From positions 1 to 14,314 of the forward strand of contig CAYMST010000113.1 of assembly GCA_964393115.1 (NCBI GenBank): DNA of 14,314 nucleotides, read 5' to 3'. Below the pieces are notes generated by a model, which made no database searches, had not been told where the DNA came from, and saw only the letters and a list, made by a program, of their open reading frames with translations. Shown here one piece after another: positions 13,863 through 14,314 of this stretch (positions within the stretch are counted from its first letter, which is position 1; each line of letters opens with the position of its first letter). Source of the DNA: CAYMST01 sp964393115 (lineage in GTDB: Bacteria; Bacteroidota; Bacteroidia; Cytophagales; Cyclobacteriaceae). A program made the translations under genes and the position numbers.

Positions 13863-14314
13863 TTCTCAACTATCAACAGTTCGACCTAAATGAGAAAACC
13901 GTTTTAGAGCGAGTACTCTTTGAGCCCCCCTTCAAGGCTACATCCAATATGCATGATGAAGCATGCTTCCTTTTTATTAAAAATGGAAAATCAGTGCTTT
14001 ATAGTTCACGTGAAAGGACTTCCTTGGATCGCAACCAGGGCGTGGTCATGAAGTGTGGTAGTTACTTAAACTCATTTTCCAAAGGTGAAAATACTGAGCC
14101 CTACGAAGCTGTCGCTGTGCATTTTTACCCTGATGTGCTGAAAAAGGTATACAAAGATGATATCCCCAAATTTCTGAAAGAAAAGAATCAATCAGGAAAC
14201 GTTCAGATAGAGCGAGTCAAAGTAGATGAAATGATTGAAAAGTATGTGGAAAGCTTACTTTTTTACTTTGAAAACCCTTCAATGGTCAATGAAGAACTCA
14301 TCGAACTAAAGGTC
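13859..14314 (+). CDS. Probable AraC-type regulator, N-terminal part cut by window edge
   Basis: The ATG at 13859 overlaps the stop of the oxidoreductase frame (ATGA), and the frame stays open for 152 codons to the right edge. The translation begins MILNYQQFDLNEKTVLERVL and continues with a cupin-like, beta-rich region (SNMHDEACFLFIKNGKSVLY, then VVMKCGSYLNSFSKGE). A helical segment follows (about 100-152), ending SMVNEELIELKV. This resembles the ligand-sensing or dimerisation half of AraC-family activators of Bacteroidota, in which a similar helix precedes the C-terminal helix-turn-helix. The DNA-binding domain would lie beyond the window, so the assignment is not proved. The ATGA overlap implies translational coupling to the oxidoreductase, now disturbed by the upstream frameshift. 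It may regulate this cluster. Confidence 0.65.
   Translation, partial: MILNYQQFDLNEKTVLERVLFEPPFKATSNMHDEACFLFIKNGKSVLYSSRERTSLDRNQGVVMKCGSYLNSFSKGENTEPYEAVAVHFYPDVLKKVYKDDIPKFLKEKNQSGNVQIERVKVDEMIEKYVESLLFYFENPSMVNEELIELKV

Overview
The window looks like chromosome from a member of the Bacteroidota, most likely of the Cytophagales / Flammeovirgaceae kind. I infer this from Bacteroidota-type promoter elements (TAnnTTTG -7 boxes), the lack of Shine-Dalgarno sequences, TonB proteins with long acidic linkers, a TonB-dependent receptor with an N-terminal carboxypeptidase-regulatory-like domain, and an HYC_CC_PP-type small protein. Base composition is moderately AT-rich. The genus cannot be fixed from the sequence alone.

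Left part (1-6912): mostly housekeeping genes. On the minus strand recF overlaps a DUF721/DciA-like gene that runs off the left edge. Divergently, on the plus strand, come pdhA (pyruvate dehydrogenase E1 alpha), a membrane-anchored TPR protein and a perfect intrinsic terminator. These are followed by ribH (lumazine synthase), lysC (aspartate kinase), gcvH (glycine cleavage H protein), a VanZ-like membrane protein, a TonB energy transducer and a second intrinsic terminator.

Middle (6913-9700): a second TonB paralogue with a long cytoplasmic N-terminal extension faces a convergent gene for a secreted protein of about 527 residues that I do not recognise. A strong hairpin lies between the two.

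Right part (9797-14314): a good -7 promoter element sits immediately before a plus-strand gene cluster. The order is an HYC_CC_PP-like small exported protein, a TonB-dependent receptor with a Cys-Cys pair in front of its plug, an exported heavy-metal-associated (HMA) CxxC protein overlapping the receptor, a Gfo/Idh/MocA oxidoreductase broken by a frameshift, and the start of a probable AraC-type regulator. The first three look like a metal (probably copper) uptake or handling module. The two TonB proteins upstream could energise such a receptor, but nothing in the sequence ties them to it. This cluster is the most interesting part of the window. I see no phage, IS element, CRISPR array, tRNA or rRNA.
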